DNA of 64,000 nucleotides from Ruegeria sp. YS9 (GTDB lineage Bacteria > Pseudomonadota > Alphaproteobacteria > Rhodobacterales > Rhodobacteraceae): assembly GCF_024628725.1 (NCBI RefSeq), contig NZ_CP102409.1, positions 336,001 to 400,000 on the forward strand, read 5' to 3'. Within the stretch, counting starts at the first letter, position 1. Every line of letters begins with the position of its first letter. Positions 63,377 to 64,000 of the stretch are shown here, piece by piece. Made by a program: the position numbers and the translations under genes. Below the pieces are notes generated by a model, which saw only the letters and a program-made list of their open reading frames with translations, did no database searches and was not told the DNA's origin.

Positions 63377-64000
63377 TTAGTCGGTGGCAGAGATCACTCC
63401 GCTGATCAATTGGTAGGACAGCAAGTCCGGGATGTCATGCGGGTCACGCACCAGCGCCTCGACTTTTGAGGGCAGGCGGGCAAGATCCGCCAGGAATGCC
63501 GCGTGCAAATCGGCGGCCTGATCCAAGGTCACAAATTCGAACGTGATCGCTCCGCCCGCGGGCGTCTGCGCTGCGCGGGGCATGTCGCAGGGCAAAACGG
63601 TCGCGATGCGGGGGTACCCTCCGGTGGTCTGGCATTCAGGCAGCAGAATGAATGGGTCTCCGGTTCCGGTCATCTGGATGTCGCCCGGGGTGATCACCTC
63701 GGACAAGATGTTCAGTTGGCCAGTGGCCGCAAACCCGTCGCCGTCACTGTTCACTTGCATCCCCATCCGGTTGGCGCGTGCGCCACGTTGGAATGAGGTT
63801 CGCGCAAACCGATCAAGCGTTGCGTCATCAAACAAGGACGTCTGAAAACTGGCAACGACACGCAAAACGCCACCCGAGAAGCGCTCGGAGGGGGTCAGTT
63901 TCAAACCTGCGTCGCCTGCATCCGGGCCACATGTCAGCCTGTCGCCTGGCTGCACTGCCCGCCCGATCCGTGCCGTCAGATGCGCGGATCGAGATCCAAG
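63377..64000 (-). CDS. pxpC: 5-oxoprolinase subunit C, partial (5' end beyond the window)
   Basis: The C-terminal about 207 residues of a biotin-dependent carboxyltransferase-like (AHS2/KipA) protein. The frame is open to the window edge, where it reads LGSRSAHLTARIGRAV, a conserved part of the middle of the family. Later FARTSFQRGARANRMGMQ and EVITPGDIQMTG are typical. The start and probably pxpB lie outside the window. It is co-transcribed with pxpA. Confidence 0.9.
   Translation of the reverse strand, partial: LGSRSAHLTARIGRAVQPGDRLTCGPDAGDAGLKLTPSERFSGGVLRVVASFQTSLFDDATLDRFARTSFQRGARANRMGMQVNSDGDGFAATGQLNILSEVITPGDIQMTGTGDPFILLPECQTTGGYPRIATVLPCDMPRAAQTPAGGAITFEFVTLDQAADLHAAFLADLARLPSKVEALVRDPHDIPDLLSYQLISGVISATD

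Overview
The window looks like a chromosomal segment of a Roseobacter-group alphaproteobacterium (Rhodobacteraceae). The signs are the GC-rich codon use of the core genes, a complete myo-inositol catabolic cluster, an NDUFS4-like complex I subunit gene, and housekeeping genes uvrB, hemF, clpS, modABC and a D-Ala-D-Ala carboxypeptidase with a SPOR-like tail. The genus cannot be fixed from the sequence alone. Layout: 1-7.8 kb holds small core genes, an ORF6N regulator with two copies of one palindromic operator, and uvrB with a nuclease-like gene starting directly after its stop codon; tRNA-Arg(TCT) closes this block. 8.1-24.7 kb is an inositol regulon: iolG, a sugar-type ABC importer, iolD, iolE, a PhyH-type dioxygenase, iolB, an SDR and a VOC gene on the plus strand; iolC, a second iolB-like gene and iolJ on the minus strand; then two more Gfo/Idh dehydrogenases and a LacI-type regulator. 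A 16-bp palindrome, TTGCAACCGGTTGCAA, occurs before iolG, between iolC and the second Gfo/Idh gene, and before the regulator. A one-mismatch copy lies in the last codons of iolG, ahead of the importer. Together these define a coherent regulon. 24.7-50.7 kb is accessory DNA stacked against the 3' end of tRNA-Val(TAC). A degenerate tRNA-Val 3' copy (24717-24764) and an exact 36-bp copy (30917-30952, repeated at 50615-50650) bracket two successive insertions. The older segment carries an AraC regulator, an amidohydrolase, a DUF3299 protein, a porin and an M19-type dipeptidase. The younger 19.7-kb island carries an integrase next to the tRNA gene and is a defence island. It contains an intact IS5/IS427-type element abutting a truncated CBASS cyclase gene, an AT-rich two-gene unit encoding a CCA/poly(A)-polymerase-like nucleotidyltransferase and a NACHT NTPase, and a Dcm-Vsr methyltransferase pair facing a four-gene operon (MORC-like GHKL ATPase, Z1 helicase-like ATPase, PD-(D/E)XK protein, AIPR protein). 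XRE-type regulators and phased repeats lie near the integrase. 50.9-64 kb returns to core genome: modABC, a Hint-domain protein with a HlyC-like acyltransferase, hemF, an SDR, an RsmC-like methyltransferase, clpS, a HAD hydrolase, the carboxypeptidase, a large VOC/HPPD-fold protein and 5-oxoprolinase genes pxpA and pxpC (the last cut by the window edge). The best candidate for an undescribed system is the overlapping nucleotidyltransferase-NACHT gene pair at 33094-36080.
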